Positions 8,397 to 18,147 are shown, numbered from the stretch's first letter. The stretch: DNA of 64,000 nt from Exilibacterium tricleocarpae (GCF_007004655.1 NZ_ML660112.1:1-64000); one strand, 5' to 3'. Notes: generated by a model from the sequence alone, not told the origin. A program made the numbers and translations.

Positions 8397-11066
8397 ATGT
8401 ATTACCTTACCCGATTATCTAAGTACACCCTGTTGCTGTTTGTGTTTGCGCTAGTTGCCTGCGGTGGTGGTGGTGGTGGTGGCGGTGGCGGTGGTGGTCA
8501 GCTTCAGCCCGGCGATACCACCGCACCCACGGCGGTGATTCAGTTTCCAACACCAAGCGCTTTAACGGATGGTGAGACGATAACTGTGAGGGGGGGCGCA
8601 AGCGATTCGGAAAGTGCTATCGCCTTTGTTCGGGTTAACGGTGTCGATGCACAAAGCGATGATGGTTTTGCCAGTTGGCAGGCCAGGGTGCCCGTGGCTT
8701 TTGGCAAAAACACATTGGTTGTCGAGGTGCAGGACAGTGAAGGTAACGGTGATCAAGAGGCAGACAGTGCGCTTGTGATTAGGCAGTCGTCCCCCGTGGT
8801 CGCCCCGATCGATGGTGTCCTGGATAGTAATAACAATCGGGTGTTGATGATTGTTCACGATAATAAGACAAATCAAGATGACTCTGCGCTTGTGTCTGTG
8901 GATCTGGATAGTGGTCAGCGCACCCTGCTGTCAGGTAGCGGGGACGGGAATGGTGATGGGCTGATTGGCTCTGGCCCGGAATTTGATTTCCCTTTGTCTG
9001 TCGCCTTGGGTGCTGCCGATGACTGTGCCGTGATGCTGGATGGCGCAACGGCTTGTGTGTTGGTATTGGATGAGGATTTGGACGCGCTGTTCGCGGTGAA
9101 CCTGGACACTGGTGAGCGTGTGATTGTGTCGGGTGGCCCTCTCGATGAGGGTGAGGTGATTGGCGCAGGCCCGGAGTTTTTCGTTCCCACCTCTGTCGCG
9201 CCGGTCGCCGCCGAAAGCTGTGCTCGGGTACTGGATGATGAGGGCGCAACGGCCTGCGTGTTGGTGGTGGATACCGGCAGTGGTTTGGACGCGCTGTTTG
9301 CGGTGAATCTGGGTACGGGTGAGCGTGTGATTGTATCGGGTGGCAATCCCGATGAGGGCACGGAGGTTGGCGCCGGCCCGAAATTTGACGATCCTAACGC
9401 TGTTGCGTTGGTTGCTGCTGCTGACTGCGCCCGGATGCTGGATGACGAGGGTGCAACGGCGTGTGCGTTGGTTGTGGATGCGGATTTGGAGGCGCTGTTT
9501 GCGGTGAACCTGGACAGTGGCGAGCGTGTGATTGTGTCGGGTAATAGCCTCGGTGAGGGTGCGGAGGTTGGCACCGGCCCGCAATTTATCAATCCTGGAT
9601 TTGTCGCGCCGGTCGCCGCCGCTGATTGTGCCCAGCTACTGGATGGCGCAACGGCCTGCGCGTTGGTTGCGGATAATGAGTTGGGCGCGCTGTTTGCGGT
9701 GAACCTGGAGGGTGGTGAGCGCGTCATTGTATCGGGTAATGACCCCGCCAATGATAATGCGCTAGTCGGTAGCGGCCCGGGTTTCTCGTTACCTTTGTCT
9801 GTTTTACTAGATAGAGCCGGCAACCGGGCGTTGATCGTTGATGGTAACTTTGATGCATTGATAGCGGTGGATTTGACCATGGGTCATCGCAGTTTGCTGC
9901 CGGACAATCGGCTGGGGGCAGGGCCTGGTTTCTTTCAAGCGGTTTCTGCTGTGAGCGGCTGTGGCCAGTTATTCGGTGCCGCAACAGCCTGCATGTTGGT
10001 TGCGGACCGGGAGCTGGGGGCGCTGTTTGCGGTGAATCTGGACACCGGTGAGCGTGTCATTGTGTCGGGTAACAATCCCGATGAGGGCGCAGGGGTTGGC
10101 ACTGGCCCGGCATTTATCAACCTCAGGTCTGTCGCGCTGGTCGCCGCCGCTGACTGTGTCCGGATGCTGGATGATCAGGGCGCAACGGCCTGTGCGTTGG
10201 TAGCGGATAGTCGTTTGGACGCACTGCTTGCGGTGAACCTGGACACGGGTGAGCGTGTGCTTGTGTCGGGTGGCAATCCCGGTGAGGGTGCGGTGGTTGG
10301 CACCGGTCCGGACTTTATCACCCCTAGGTCTGTAGCGTTGGCCGCCGCCGCTGATTGTGCCCGGGTGCTGGATGATGAGGAGGCAACGGCCTGTGCGCTG
10401 GTGGTGGATACCGGTATTGATTTGGACGCGCTGCTTGCGGTGAACCTGGACACGGGTGAGCGTGTGATTGTGTCGGGTAGCAATCCCGGTGAGGGGGTGG
10501 AGGTTGGCACCGGCCCGGAATTTGTCAGCCCCAGGTTTGTCGCGCCGGCCGTCGCCGCTGATTGTGCCCGGATGCTGAATAACGAGGATGCAGCGGCTTG
10601 TGCGCTGGTTGTGGATGGAGGTTCGGATGCACTACTTGCGGTAAACCTGGATACTGGTGAGCGTGTGCTGGTGTCAGGCAACCGTCTTGATGAGGGTGCA
10701 CCGGTTGGTCTCGGCCCGGAATTTATCAGCCCCGTATCGGTCACGCCGGTCGCAGCCGCTGACTGTGCCCGGATAATGGGTGAGGCAACAGCCTGTGCGT
10801 TGGTTACGGATTTTGGCACTGGTTTGGGCGTGTTGTTTGCAGTGAACCTGAGCACCGGTGAGCGTGTGATTGTGTCGGGTGGCAATCTCGATGCGGGTGG
10901 GCCAGTTGGCACCGGCCCGGTCTTTTTAGATCCGATCTCTGTGATAGTGGACAGTATCAATAACCGTTTACTGGTAGCCGATGAGGTGGCAATAATAGTC
11001 CTGGACCTGGCAACGGATAGCCGGGTGTTTATGTCGTGGGGAGGAAATGCGATCTCTGGTTTTTGA
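8397..11066 (+). CDS. Lipoprotein with Ig-like domain and Cys-paired propeller repeats
   Basis: An 889-residue protein with a lipoprotein signal (LLFVFALVAC, lipid Cys 22), so it is probably anchored in the outer membrane. Twelve glycines follow. An Ig-like domain (about 40-130) matches one in the 43201 lipoprotein (TAPTA...DDG.A.W...NTLVVE). From about 135 there are roughly 12 repeats of 60-70 residues, each with a strand like LFAVNLDTGERVIVSG followed by a G.GP.F turn, as in six-bladed or tandem propellers. In nine repeats the usual NNRLL hairpin is replaced by DCARMLDDEGATACAL, giving a close cysteine pair probably oxidised outside the cytoplasm. Repeats are also nearly identical in DNA. 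Ligand unknown. Confidence 0.75.
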   Translation: MYYLTRLSKYTLLLFVFALVACGGGGGGGGGGGGQLQPGDTTAPTAVIQFPTPSALTDGETITVRGGASDSESAIAFVRVNGVDAQSDDGFASWQARVPVAFGKNTLVVEVQDSEGNGDQEADSALVIRQSSPVVAPIDGVLDSNNNRVLMIVHDNKTNQDDSALVSVDLDSGQRTLLSGSGDGNGDGLIGSGPEFDFPLSVALGAADDCAVMLDGATACVLVLDEDLDALFAVNLDTGERVIVSGGPLDEGEVIGAGPEFFVPTSVAPVAAESCARVLDDEGATACVLVVDTGSGLDALFAVNLGTGERVIVSGGNPDEGTEVGAGPKFDDPNAVALVAAADCARMLDDEGATACALVVDADLEALFAVNLDSGERVIVSGNSLGEGAEVGTGPQFINPGFVAPVAAADCAQLLDGATACALVADNELGALFAVNLEGGERVIVSGNDPANDNALVGSGPGFSLPLSVLLDRAGNRALIVDGNFDALIAVDLTMGHRSLLPDNRLGAGPGFFQAVSAVSGCGQLFGAATACMLVADRELGALFAVNLDTGERVIVSGNNPDEGAGVGTGPAFINLRSVALVAAADCVRMLDDQGATACALVADSRLDALLAVNLDTGERVLVSGGNPGEGAVVGTGPDFITPRSVALAAAADCARVLDDEEATACALVVDTGIDLDALLAVNLDTGERVIVSGSNPGEGVEVGTGPEFVSPRFVAPAVAADCARMLNNEDAAACALVVDGGSDALLAVNLDTGERVLVSGNRLDEGAPVGLGPEFISPVSVTPVAAADCARIMGEATACALVTDFGTGLGVLFAVNLSTGERVIVSGGNLDAGGPVGTGPVFLDPISVIVDSINNRLLVADEVAIIVLDLATDSRVFMSWGGNAISGF
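8463..8498 (+). repeat. GGT/GGC microsatellite coding for 12 glycines
   Basis: Twelve glycine codons (ten GGT, two GGC) follow the lipidated cysteine codon at 8460-8462. Changes in copy number would stay in frame and alter the tether length between lipid and domain. Confidence 0.9.
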
Positions 11067-11243
11067 CGGGTAAGGTCTGAAGCATGCGGCCGTCTCTTTA
11101 CAGCCTTGATCCAGGGCTGCCGCTATCGCGGCTGGGGCGGTCTATGCTGCGTTTAGTGGATCGAAATCAAAAAGTGGTAACTCCATGTACGGAGTTGGAC
11201 AGAGAGAGACACAGCACTGCAACCGGACCGGATCATGTGACGG

Positions 11244-12626
11244 TTAGTGTGCTTCGGCATCAACCCTTTTAAATCGTACCCAATCAACACTGAACAAAGC
11301 AGTATTTTTAGGCCCTTTGAATAAAAAAGACAGGTTCTTCACACCTGTAACCTGTCTTTTAAGCGGTGCACTGAACAGTCTCCAGTTATCCCAGTCGCCG
11401 GTATCGTCGATAGGCACTTCAGCAAGCAGTTCACCTTCTGAGCCACTCAGACGCAGTTCCAGTGTGCCGCCTAGTGTTTTTGAGGCAACCGAAACTTCCA
11501 GGGCGTTGGCTTCGCCGGCGGCAAAGTCCACGCGGTCGTAGTTAACCCAACCACCACTTTGCACTCGGTCCACTATCCATGCAGCGGGCAAGTCGTTATC
11601 ATTTCGTCTGGATACCTTGACATGTTTATCACTCAGGCGGCTGTAGCGATCTATCTGGATTTTACTCGTGGCCCTGGCAACACCGATGCCGCGTAGGGTG
11701 GGTTCAACCCTTTGGATTCGGCCCGCTGAGTCAAAAAACAGGTAATCCGCCCGCATGGAGCGCAGGTGCTGGTTTTTGCTGATCTGGTGGTGGTGGTAGA
11801 AAACATACCACTGGTTTTTATATTCAACAATCGAGTGGTGGTTGGTCCACTGCCCGTCGCGCCAACGTTCCATAAAGAGGCCCTGGTACTCAAACGGCCC
11901 CAGGGGACTGGTGCCTGTTGCATAAGCGAGTTCCTCAGAGCCGTCGGGCGCATGGGGGAAGGTGAAGTAATAGATGTTGTCGCGTTTAAAAACAAACGGA
12001 CCCTCTTTGTATTTGGCAGGCAGTTTTTCGATAACCTGCGGTTTTGATGCCAGTTCCAGCATATTATCTTTGAGCCTGGCACCAAACAGTTCCTCGCCGC
12101 CGCCCCAATAGATATACGCCTGTTTGTCGTCATCGATAAAGATATTAGGATCGATACCTTTGATACCTTCTACATAAGTTTCCATGACGGTGTAGGGCCC
12201 TTCGGGTCGATCGGCCGTCGCCACGCCAATACGGCGAAATGCACTTTTATCCGTCGGGATATTCGGGAAGTAAAAATAGTACTTCCCCCCCTTTTCGATA
12301 ACATCGGGCGCCCACATACCAAAGCCGTCTTTAACACCCCAGGGCACCTCTGATTGATCGACTATCAGGCCGTGGTCGGTCCAGCGATTGAGGTCCTGCG
12401 AAGAGAAGACGTTGTAGCTGGGCATACGGAAGCCGTTATTGCCAAAGCCCTCTTTGCAGGTAATGTCAGTAGAGGGGAAGATATACAACCTGCCGTTGAA
12501 TACCCTGGCGGTCGGGTCGGCGGTGTACATATGGGTTACCAGGGGGTTGTCCGCTGTAACCGAACTGGTGAATAGTCCGACCACTGCGGCCAGAAGAAAT
12601 AAAAAAATGGCTTTTGTCATAGTCAT
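11244..12626 (-). CDS. GH43 glycoside hydrolase with C-terminal CBM6
   Basis: A 460-residue protein with signal peptide (cleavage after about residue 25), hence periplasmic or secreted. The five-bladed GH43 domain spans about 28-320 and shows the three acidic residues: Asp in MYTADPTARVF, Asp in GIDPNIFIDDD and Glu in YKEGPFVFKRDN. Residues 330-455 look like a CBM6 beta-sandwich (WVNYDRVDFAAG, LRLSGSEGELL, VKNLSFLFKG). GH43 enzymes with CBM6 release arabinose, xylose or galactose units from side chains. It lies 11 bases after the GH16 gene on the same strand, so the two form an operon. Exact substrate cannot be read from sequence. Confidence 0.85.
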   Translation of the reverse strand: MTMTKAIFLFLLAAVVGLFTSSVTADNPLVTHMYTADPTARVFNGRLYIFPSTDITCKEGFGNNGFRMPSYNVFSSQDLNRWTDHGLIVDQSEVPWGVKDGFGMWAPDVIEKGGKYYFYFPNIPTDKSAFRRIGVATADRPEGPYTVMETYVEGIKGIDPNIFIDDDKQAYIYWGGGEELFGARLKDNMLELASKPQVIEKLPAKYKEGPFVFKRDNIYYFTFPHAPDGSEELAYATGTSPLGPFEYQGLFMERWRDGQWTNHHSIVEYKNQWYVFYHHHQISKNQHLRSMRADYLFFDSAGRIQRVEPTLRGIGVARATSKIQIDRYSRLSDKHVKVSRRNDNDLPAAWIVDRVQSGGWVNYDRVDFAAGEANALEVSVASKTLGGTLELRLSGSEGELLAEVPIDDTGDWDNWRLFSAPLKRQVTGVKNLSFLFKGPKNTALFSVDWVRFKRVDAEAH

Positions 12627-12637
12627 CGTATTCGAGC

Positions 12638-13945
12638 TTACCTGGCCATCAGGCTGATGTTATCGACGAAGGAAATCGCCGGCGAGGGGTTTTCGACTGT
12701 CAGATAGAGACTGCTGTTCTCCTTCGAGTTAAATGTTGTCACCAGTGGGGCGAACTCGGTACTGGCAATTCTCTCGCCGGCGAGTACTGTTCCGGAGAGT
12801 GTTGTGATCGAGACCCTTGCCCCCGGAGCTGAAGCAGTGTTTTTTCCGTAGAGCGCCAACCGGTAGGTGGTGTTTTGCTTGACAGCGACTTTTTGTCTGG
12901 TTTTGCCTTTTGGTGTTAGAGAGAGACCGATCGCCTCGGTATAGCTGGTGGCCGAGAGCATGGCCTGCTCGTTCAGTTGCCAGTCGTGGCTGGCTTTGCT
13001 TGACTCAAAGCCCGGGCTTTTGATCAAATTCCCGTCGGCGGCGCGCAACGCATAGCTGCGCACGTAGTCGTAGTAGGCGGTGTTGATGTCGGGGTTATCG
13101 AGTTCCTGTTCGGTGGGGTAGGGAGCATGGCCGGCAGGTATAAACTTGGGTTGCCAGTCGTAGGTTTCCGCTACCATGCGCAGTGACATGGGACCGTTGA
13201 AGGGTTGGGCGTCCCGCTGGCGCTCCACATCGACTGTGCCGACGTGTTTACCATCAAAATAAAAGTGAAACTTGAAGGGCGACACCCACCAGGCGGCAAA
13301 AGTATGAAAGCCATCGGCCAGGGGGACTCCCGCATCGTGTTTATTGCCCTTCGAGATAGTTGTGCCTTGGCGGCACCTGCCGTCTATTGATTCGTAGGGT
13401 TTGTAATGGGTGTTGGAGCGCATGACGTTGGACCACGACGGGTGGGGCCAGCCGCCGATGGTTTCCAGGATGTCAAGCTCAATACTGTGGGAACCGGCGC
13501 AGCCCTTCTGCTGCCCCTCGGGCGTATCCGAGTGCAGCCAGAAAGTGGTCGACATTTTGGTACGGGACGCCTTCAGGCGCGCGACAAAGTAGCCGTAAAC
13601 CTGCTGGTGTTTGCCCGCTACCGCGGCACCGGCAGTGGTGTAGGGACCATTTGGAGCCGGGTGGGTGGAGGTTTTTATTTCCAGGTTGCCGTTGCTTACG
13701 CCCACGTTTTTGGGCAGGAACTCCGCCGGCGGCCGACCGCGCCAGGTGGGCACGTGATCAAACCACTTGGCGGTATCCAGTGTGGTCCCGTCAAACTCGT
13801 CGGACATATTTTCCAGCAGGTGCCAGGTAAAACCCATAGGCGGTGCTGGCGGCGGCGGGCGGTGGCCGGTGCTGTTCGCAGCGGCGGTTGACTGGTATAA
13901 AAACAGCAGACAGCACAATACTGGTAAGTGGTTTACCCTGATCAT
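12638..13945 (-). CDS. GH16 agarase/porphyranase-like hydrolase with C-terminal CBM
   Basis: A 435-residue protein with signal peptide (MIRVNHLPVLCCLLFLYQST). The GH16 domain (about 40-300) contains LSDEF-type start (MSDEFDGTTLDTAKW), the GRPPAEFLPKNV segment seen in agarases and porphyranases, and the catalytic motif ELDILE (nucleophile and acid/base Glu) within HSIELDILETIGG. Residues 305-432 (LIKSPGFESSKASHDW onward) look like a CBM4/9-type domain. It would cut the backbone of a sulfated or plain galactan outside the cytoplasm. First gene of the GH16-GH43 pair. Kappa-carrageenase or laminarinase activity is not excluded. Confidence 0.85.
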   Translation of the reverse strand: MIRVNHLPVLCCLLFLYQSTAAANSTGHRPPPPAPPMGFTWHLLENMSDEFDGTTLDTAKWFDHVPTWRGRPPAEFLPKNVGVSNGNLEIKTSTHPAPNGPYTTAGAAVAGKHQQVYGYFVARLKASRTKMSTTFWLHSDTPEGQQKGCAGSHSIELDILETIGGWPHPSWSNVMRSNTHYKPYESIDGRCRQGTTISKGNKHDAGVPLADGFHTFAAWWVSPFKFHFYFDGKHVGTVDVERQRDAQPFNGPMSLRMVAETYDWQPKFIPAGHAPYPTEQELDNPDINTAYYDYVRSYALRAADGNLIKSPGFESSKASHDWQLNEQAMLSATSYTEAIGLSLTPKGKTRQKVAVKQNTTYRLALYGKNTASAPGARVSITTLSGTVLAGERIASTEFAPLVTTFNSKENSSLYLTVENPSPAISFVDNISLMAR

Positions 13946-14170
13946 GATCGTTCCACAGATGGTTTGGTATTCAGCGAGAGCCCATCGTGCTTGCTCCAGA
14001 TGGTACTACTATAATTTTTACTATTGTGAATTTTGCTATTATGATTTTTATCTTTATGACTTTTGCACGGCACTGAGTAAATTGAACAGTGATGCTGATA
14101 TGTTTGCCATCAATATATTTGAAATCCTATATGTCAACACGGTCTGCCCTAGAGGGAAAGGGTAGGAAAG

Positions 14171-14358
14171 AGGGGACACTGATTCGTTAATAACTTAAAG
14201 TCCCCGGTAAGCCGCTTTACCAGGGGCTTTTTCTTTTTCTCCGGCGTCAAAATCAAGTGCTTAAGTTATTAAGTAATCAGTGTCCCCTTGACCCGTCACC
14301 TTGACCCGTCAAATCAAGTGCTTAAGTTATTAAGTAATCAGTGTCCCCTTGACCCGTC
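14171..14358. repeat. Direct and inverted repeat block
   Basis: A 48-bp unit (aaatcaagtgcttaagttat..., ending gtccccttgacccgtc) occurs at 14250-14297 and 14311-14358; its last part recurs at 14360-14377. At 14171-14196 aggggacactgattcgttaa is an inverted near-match of the same unit. The block looks like the ends of a small non-autonomous element, placed between GH16 and the AraC-type gene. Confidence 0.75.
14201..14239 (+). terminator. Rho-independent terminator-like hairpin
   Basis: ccccggtaa pairs with ttaccagggg around a gccgct loop, followed by ctttttcttttt. It lies within the repeat block and points on the plus strand, where no gene directly precedes it, so it may belong to the mobile element. 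Confidence 0.55.
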
Positions 14359-14378
14359 GGTGTCCCCTTGACCCGTCG

Positions 14379-15386
14379 TTACTTTCTGGCGCGGTACTCC
14401 AATGGAGGCTTGCCGGTCCAGCTGCGAAAAGCGCGCCGAAAATTACTCAGGTCACTGTAGCCGACCAGGTGAGCAATGTTTTCCAGCGTGAGACTTGAAG
14501 TCGTCAGGTACTCAATCGCCAGCTTTTTCCGCACGTCGTTGAGAATTTCCTGATAGGAGGAGCCGACTGCTCTGAGCGCGCGGCGCAGGCTGCTCTCGCT
14601 CATATTGAAAGCGGCGGCGACGGCGTTGATCGGCGGATATTCCCCGGGCGTCTGGGCCAGATGAGACCTGACCTTATCGACCATATCGCCGCGGCTGACA
14701 TCATCGGCCAGCAGCTGTTCGCATTGGCGGATTGCCAGTTGCGTGGCGACCGGATTGCGCAGGGGATGCGGGCGTTCGATATCGACGCGGTGCCAGACGA
14801 TTTGATTGCGCGGTTGCTCGAACTTCAATGGACAGCGAAAGTGTTCTTCGTAATGGTGCAGGTAGTTGGGGGCCGGATAGGTGAAATGGACTTCCCGGGG
14901 CGCCGCCTTTTGGTCCAGGTAGCGGTGCACCATACCGATGACGCCCCCCAGGTCCTCTTCCACCAGAAAGCGTTCCTCGGCACCGGCCTCATACAGCGGC
15001 GTCGATTGAAAGCCGAAAAGTGTGCCGTCGCTATGCACCGTATTGTCTGTCAGGCGTGTGGCAGTGCGGTTGTAACGTTGGCCGACAATCAGGGATTCCT
15101 TAAGGCTGCCGCAACTGGCCACGGCATAACCCATCAATCCCCAATCAGCGATATTGATTTGTTTGGCAATGGCCAGGCCCAATCCCTCGTCGCCGCTTAT
15201 CCGATAGGCGTTGCGAATGATCCGTAGTGCATCGCGATAGGACATGCGGGTGTCGAGGTCGGCCAGATCCGACAGCTTGAAATGGGTGCCGTCTACCAGC
15301 CCGGCGCTGTCGAGACCCTTATCGTCGAAGACTCTGACGATCAGATTGAACATATAAGTCGGTATGCACTGTCTCTCTATGCTCAT
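14379..15386 (-). CDS. AraC-family transcriptional regulator
   Basis: A 335-residue protein. The N-terminal half (about 15-200) has the AraC ligand/dimerisation domain of the OruR/ArgR-like type (GLGLAIAKQINIADWGLMGYAV, LKESLIVGQRYNRTATRL). The C-terminal 100 residues carry the two helix-turn-helix motifs (VAAAFNMSESSLRRALRAVG and IAHLVGYSDLSNFRRAFRSW). It lies between the GH16-GH43 pair and rpiR in the carbohydrate locus and may control it, though members of this subfamily also sense amino acids or quorum signals. Confidence 0.85.
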   Translation of the reverse strand: MSIERQCIPTYMFNLIVRVFDDKGLDSAGLVDGTHFKLSDLADLDTRMSYRDALRIIRNAYRISGDEGLGLAIAKQINIADWGLMGYAVASCGSLKESLIVGQRYNRTATRLTDNTVHSDGTLFGFQSTPLYEAGAEERFLVEEDLGGVIGMVHRYLDQKAAPREVHFTYPAPNYLHHYEEHFRCPLKFEQPRNQIVWHRVDIERPHPLRNPVATQLAIRQCEQLLADDVSRGDMVDKVRSHLAQTPGEYPPINAVAAAFNMSESSLRRALRAVGSSYQEILNDVRKKLAIEYLTTSSLTLENIAHLVGYSDLSNFRRAFRSWTGKPPLEYRARK

Positions 15387-15483
15387 CGCGGGTCCGACGG
15401 TCGGTTGGGGTGTGCCAGTTTACCCAATCTGACCGAAATTGACCACTGATGCCTTTTGCGGCAATGTCGCCGGCTTTGACAAG

Positions 15484-16356
15484 CTACTTGTTAGCCTCCA
15501 GCGCTGTATCTTCTTTCCACTGTTTGTGCACATTTACGATACGTTTACTGACAGTGTCTTTTGACTGCTTGGCAAATTCAGTGATGAGGACGTTCAGCAG
15601 CGCATTGAGTCCGGTATTGCTGTTAAAGGGGCCGGGTGCGGTTGCCGAAGCAAAAAAATGCAGTTGGCTCTGGATTGAAAGCGAGGAGAGAGGGTTATTG
15701 GTAATGGCGACCGTGTAGAGGCCCCGGCTGACAGCTTTTTCGTGAATTCTCATCACCCAGTTTTCGTGGCGCTCAAAATCCATGCACAACAGGATATCGT
15801 TTGGTTTGGCCTCTACGAAATAGCTGCTAATTCGATGCTCCGAACCCTGTAAAAGGTAGGTGCCGGAACGGGCGATATGCAACAGGTCCCTGAACGTCTG
15901 GGCAGCGCCGAGGCATTGGTCGCTGGCAAGAATGAAGACACTGCGGGAGAGATCGCTCAATAACGTGATAACACTTCTCAAGTTGGCTTCACTCAGTTTG
16001 GCCAGAGTGGCTTCAACGTTGTGCAGCTCCACAGCCTTGGTGTGTTCGATAACACTGTTGGACTTGTTCTGTTCAATACGGTTGAGCGATGAGGACAAGT
16101 ATTGAGACAAATCGTCTCTCACTGCGCTTTGTATCCCGCTAAAACCGCTGTAGCCGAGTTTTTCAGCCAATCGAACCACGCTGGGGCCCGAGGTTTCCGC
16201 TTTGGCGGCTACGTCAGCTACAGTGCCGAAAGCCACAAACTCCGGTGTTTCGGAAAGTATGGCCGCTATTCTCTTATCTGTGGCAGTCAGCTTTTCATAG
16301 CTCTTTTTTAAGGAGGCAAAAACTTTTCCAGTAACAACCATTACAATTTGATCCAA
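15484..16356 (-). CDS. RpiR/MurR-family regulator (HTH + SIS)
   Basis: A 290-residue protein. The N-terminal helix-turn-helix (about 10-85) includes FGTVADVAAKAETSGPSVVRLAEKLGYSGF. The SIS sugar-phosphate-binding domain (about 125-260) contains SVFILASDQCLGAAQTFRDLLHIA and NDILLCMDFERHENWVMRI. RpiR proteins sense phosphosugars, so it probably reports on catabolites of the polysaccharide handled here. A TGTAAC...GTTACA palindrome upstream could be its own operator. Confidence 0.85.
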   Translation of the reverse strand: MDQIVMVVTGKVFASLKKSYEKLTATDKRIAAILSETPEFVAFGTVADVAAKAETSGPSVVRLAEKLGYSGFSGIQSAVRDDLSQYLSSSLNRIEQNKSNSVIEHTKAVELHNVEATLAKLSEANLRSVITLLSDLSRSVFILASDQCLGAAQTFRDLLHIARSGTYLLQGSEHRISSYFVEAKPNDILLCMDFERHENWVMRIHEKAVSRGLYTVAITNNPLSSLSIQSQLHFFASATAPGPFNSNTGLNALLNVLITEFAKQSKDTVSKRIVNVHKQWKEDTALEANK

Positions 16357-16473
16357 GGTAATAAAGTGCGTAAGGCCGATCCTATCACCGTCCAGAATAC
16401 TCCGCCATATTATTTTGATGCCAAATTAAGACATAGATGAAAAAGTAAAAATATATTCGAAAAAAAAATGGCG

Positions 16474-16489
16474 TGTAACGCTCGTTACA
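16474..16489. promoter_or_regulatory. Palindrome upstream of rpiR
   Basis: TGTAACGCTCGTTACA has perfect 6-bp arms and a 4-base centre, 118 bases upstream of the rpiR start. Known RpiR/HexR-type boxes have TGTAA...TTACA arms, so this is a reasonable autoregulatory site. Binding is inferred. Confidence 0.45.
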
Positions 16490-18120
16490 TTGATGGAGAG
16501 CCGTATTGGCGGCAGTGTTGCAGCAGCGACTCGCGTAAGAGTTTACACCGCGCAGGAGTTTTGCAGGTTAATTTTTAGTAAATAATAGTTAAGAATTGCC
16601 GATAAAAGTTTATGTTCTTTCCATTAAGAAGTTAGGGCCACTGTGCGTGAATTCAGTAATGGTTTGGATAGGATGTTGGCAGCAGTCGAGTTTTCTGCAA
16701 CTGAAGTAGTGGCCGCGATACTGGAGTTTGACACTGTGGAGGCGTTGCAGGGAGCGAAGCTTTGACTGCGGATAATTGACTGCATTTTTATGGCGATGGG
16801 GTCGGGCAGAAGCGGGTTCAGTAGCTCGCCGCTTTTTACATCGGTCATGAGAGTCATAAAGCTCAATTTTTCTTCCGGGCCGCAGAGATAGAAGGCATGG
16901 TTTTGAATATTGTCGCGGAGTTAAAACTGGTATTTTGCGTTGCTGATTTACAATTTTTTACAAGGTAACGCGGATTACGAACTGAAAACTTTATTTGGAT
17001 CCTGCTCTTTCGAGCCCCTCAAATTTGTAAAGCCCCGCTGAGGCCCTTTCACCAACTTGCCACTCTAACAGGCTCTGACCGAGCATCTCTTTTGACGAGG
17101 CACATGAGTTCTTTTCCGCTGGTTACGATCCTCTTTAACACAGCATTAGCGTTGCTGATGGTTTGGCGCTTCGCTGTTCTTTTATGTTGTGGCCGAGATG
17201 GTTTCTCCTGGCACCTCCGGCTCGAGCTACTGATGGTGTATTTTGCGATAGTGTTTCTTGTACGGGTATCTTGTCCGGTAGTATGAATGCGCTGGCCATG
17301 GTATCGCTGGGCTATATTGCTGGTGTCGGTGCGGCTGTTGTCGCTTCCATCTCGCTGCTGGTTTCGCTCCCGTCCGGTATTGCCACAGCGCGGCTCCGTG
17401 CCGGCAGCGTAGAGCCGCCGGTGGCCGGGTTTGCGCGCTGCGGTTTATGACTTTACTGCTGGTGCTTTGGGTGGAACTCACCTGGATCACCAGAGGAGGC
17501 TTAGCCGAGTATCCATTGAACTTGATCATCACCTTACATTGAAGGCTATTAGCATGCAGTAATTAATAGTATTTCTTGATTGGTGGAGATGTTCATGCAG
17601 AGCGCACTAGACGCCCTGTGTCGGATGCCAGGCTTAGTAAGCGCTCATTAGCAACTGCACAAAAACCACTCTGACTGAAATTGACCACTTTCTGGTTTTT
17701 ATGGCACTCCTTTTTCCTATATTCTGCGCCTACCATTAGCATTGACAGTCTAAGACCTGGCTCTGGTGTCCCGGTCGTTGATCTGTGATGCCCTCCGGGG
17801 GAAGAAGAATAATTTGTCTGCGATAGAGCAAAATGAAGTTTACCTGTAGATGCCCGGCCTGGCAGGCTGCTCCAGCCGGTACAGTTCGCACCGCAACAGT
17901 GTCTGTACCTCAACTTCATTGCCGCCAACGCGGTAGCTAAGCAAAGCTTACTGTGCTCAAGCCCTTTTCCAGATTACAACAAGACATCGTCTGGATAAGA
18001 GAGGTTGCCATCGCCGTGCAAGCGGTAGTTATTCCGGACGGCGGGCGGGCGAGAGCTTGCCTTTAAAAAGGTTAGGCGCTGTCGGGAAATGGCGTGCCCG
18101 CAATAATAAGAGGATACAAA
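16490..18120. other. Long gene-poor region with gene debris
   Basis: About 1.6 kb with no intact gene. From 17104 to 17548 several coding-like membrane segments lie in shifted frames (PLVTILFNTALALLMVW, then ALAMVSLGYIAGVGAAVVAS, then LLLVLWVELTWITRGGLAEY), as expected of a decayed integral membrane protein. Around 16633-16764 another coding-like tail (VREFSNGLDRMLAAVE) has no start. None can be assigned to a family. Confidence 0.4.
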
Positions 18121-18136
18121 GGTGTCAACTGACACC
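18121..18136. promoter_or_regulatory. Palindrome just upstream of the GPH symporter
   Basis: GGTGTCAACTGACACC has perfect 7-bp arms and ends 12 bases before the symporter ATG. A protein bound here would block translation-start or early transcription. It differs from the boxes upstream of rpiR and GH1. Confidence 0.45.
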
Positions 18137-18147
18137 CGCCCGATACC

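Noticed and set aside
8915-9880. Long antisense open frame opposite the propeller lipoprotein
   Set aside because: It mirrors the codon repeats of the real gene, is rich in Ser/Thr/Pro from reverse reading and has no family features.
17593-17928. 111-codon minus-strand frame in the gene-poor region
   Set aside because: Unusual composition, no start signal and no family pattern.
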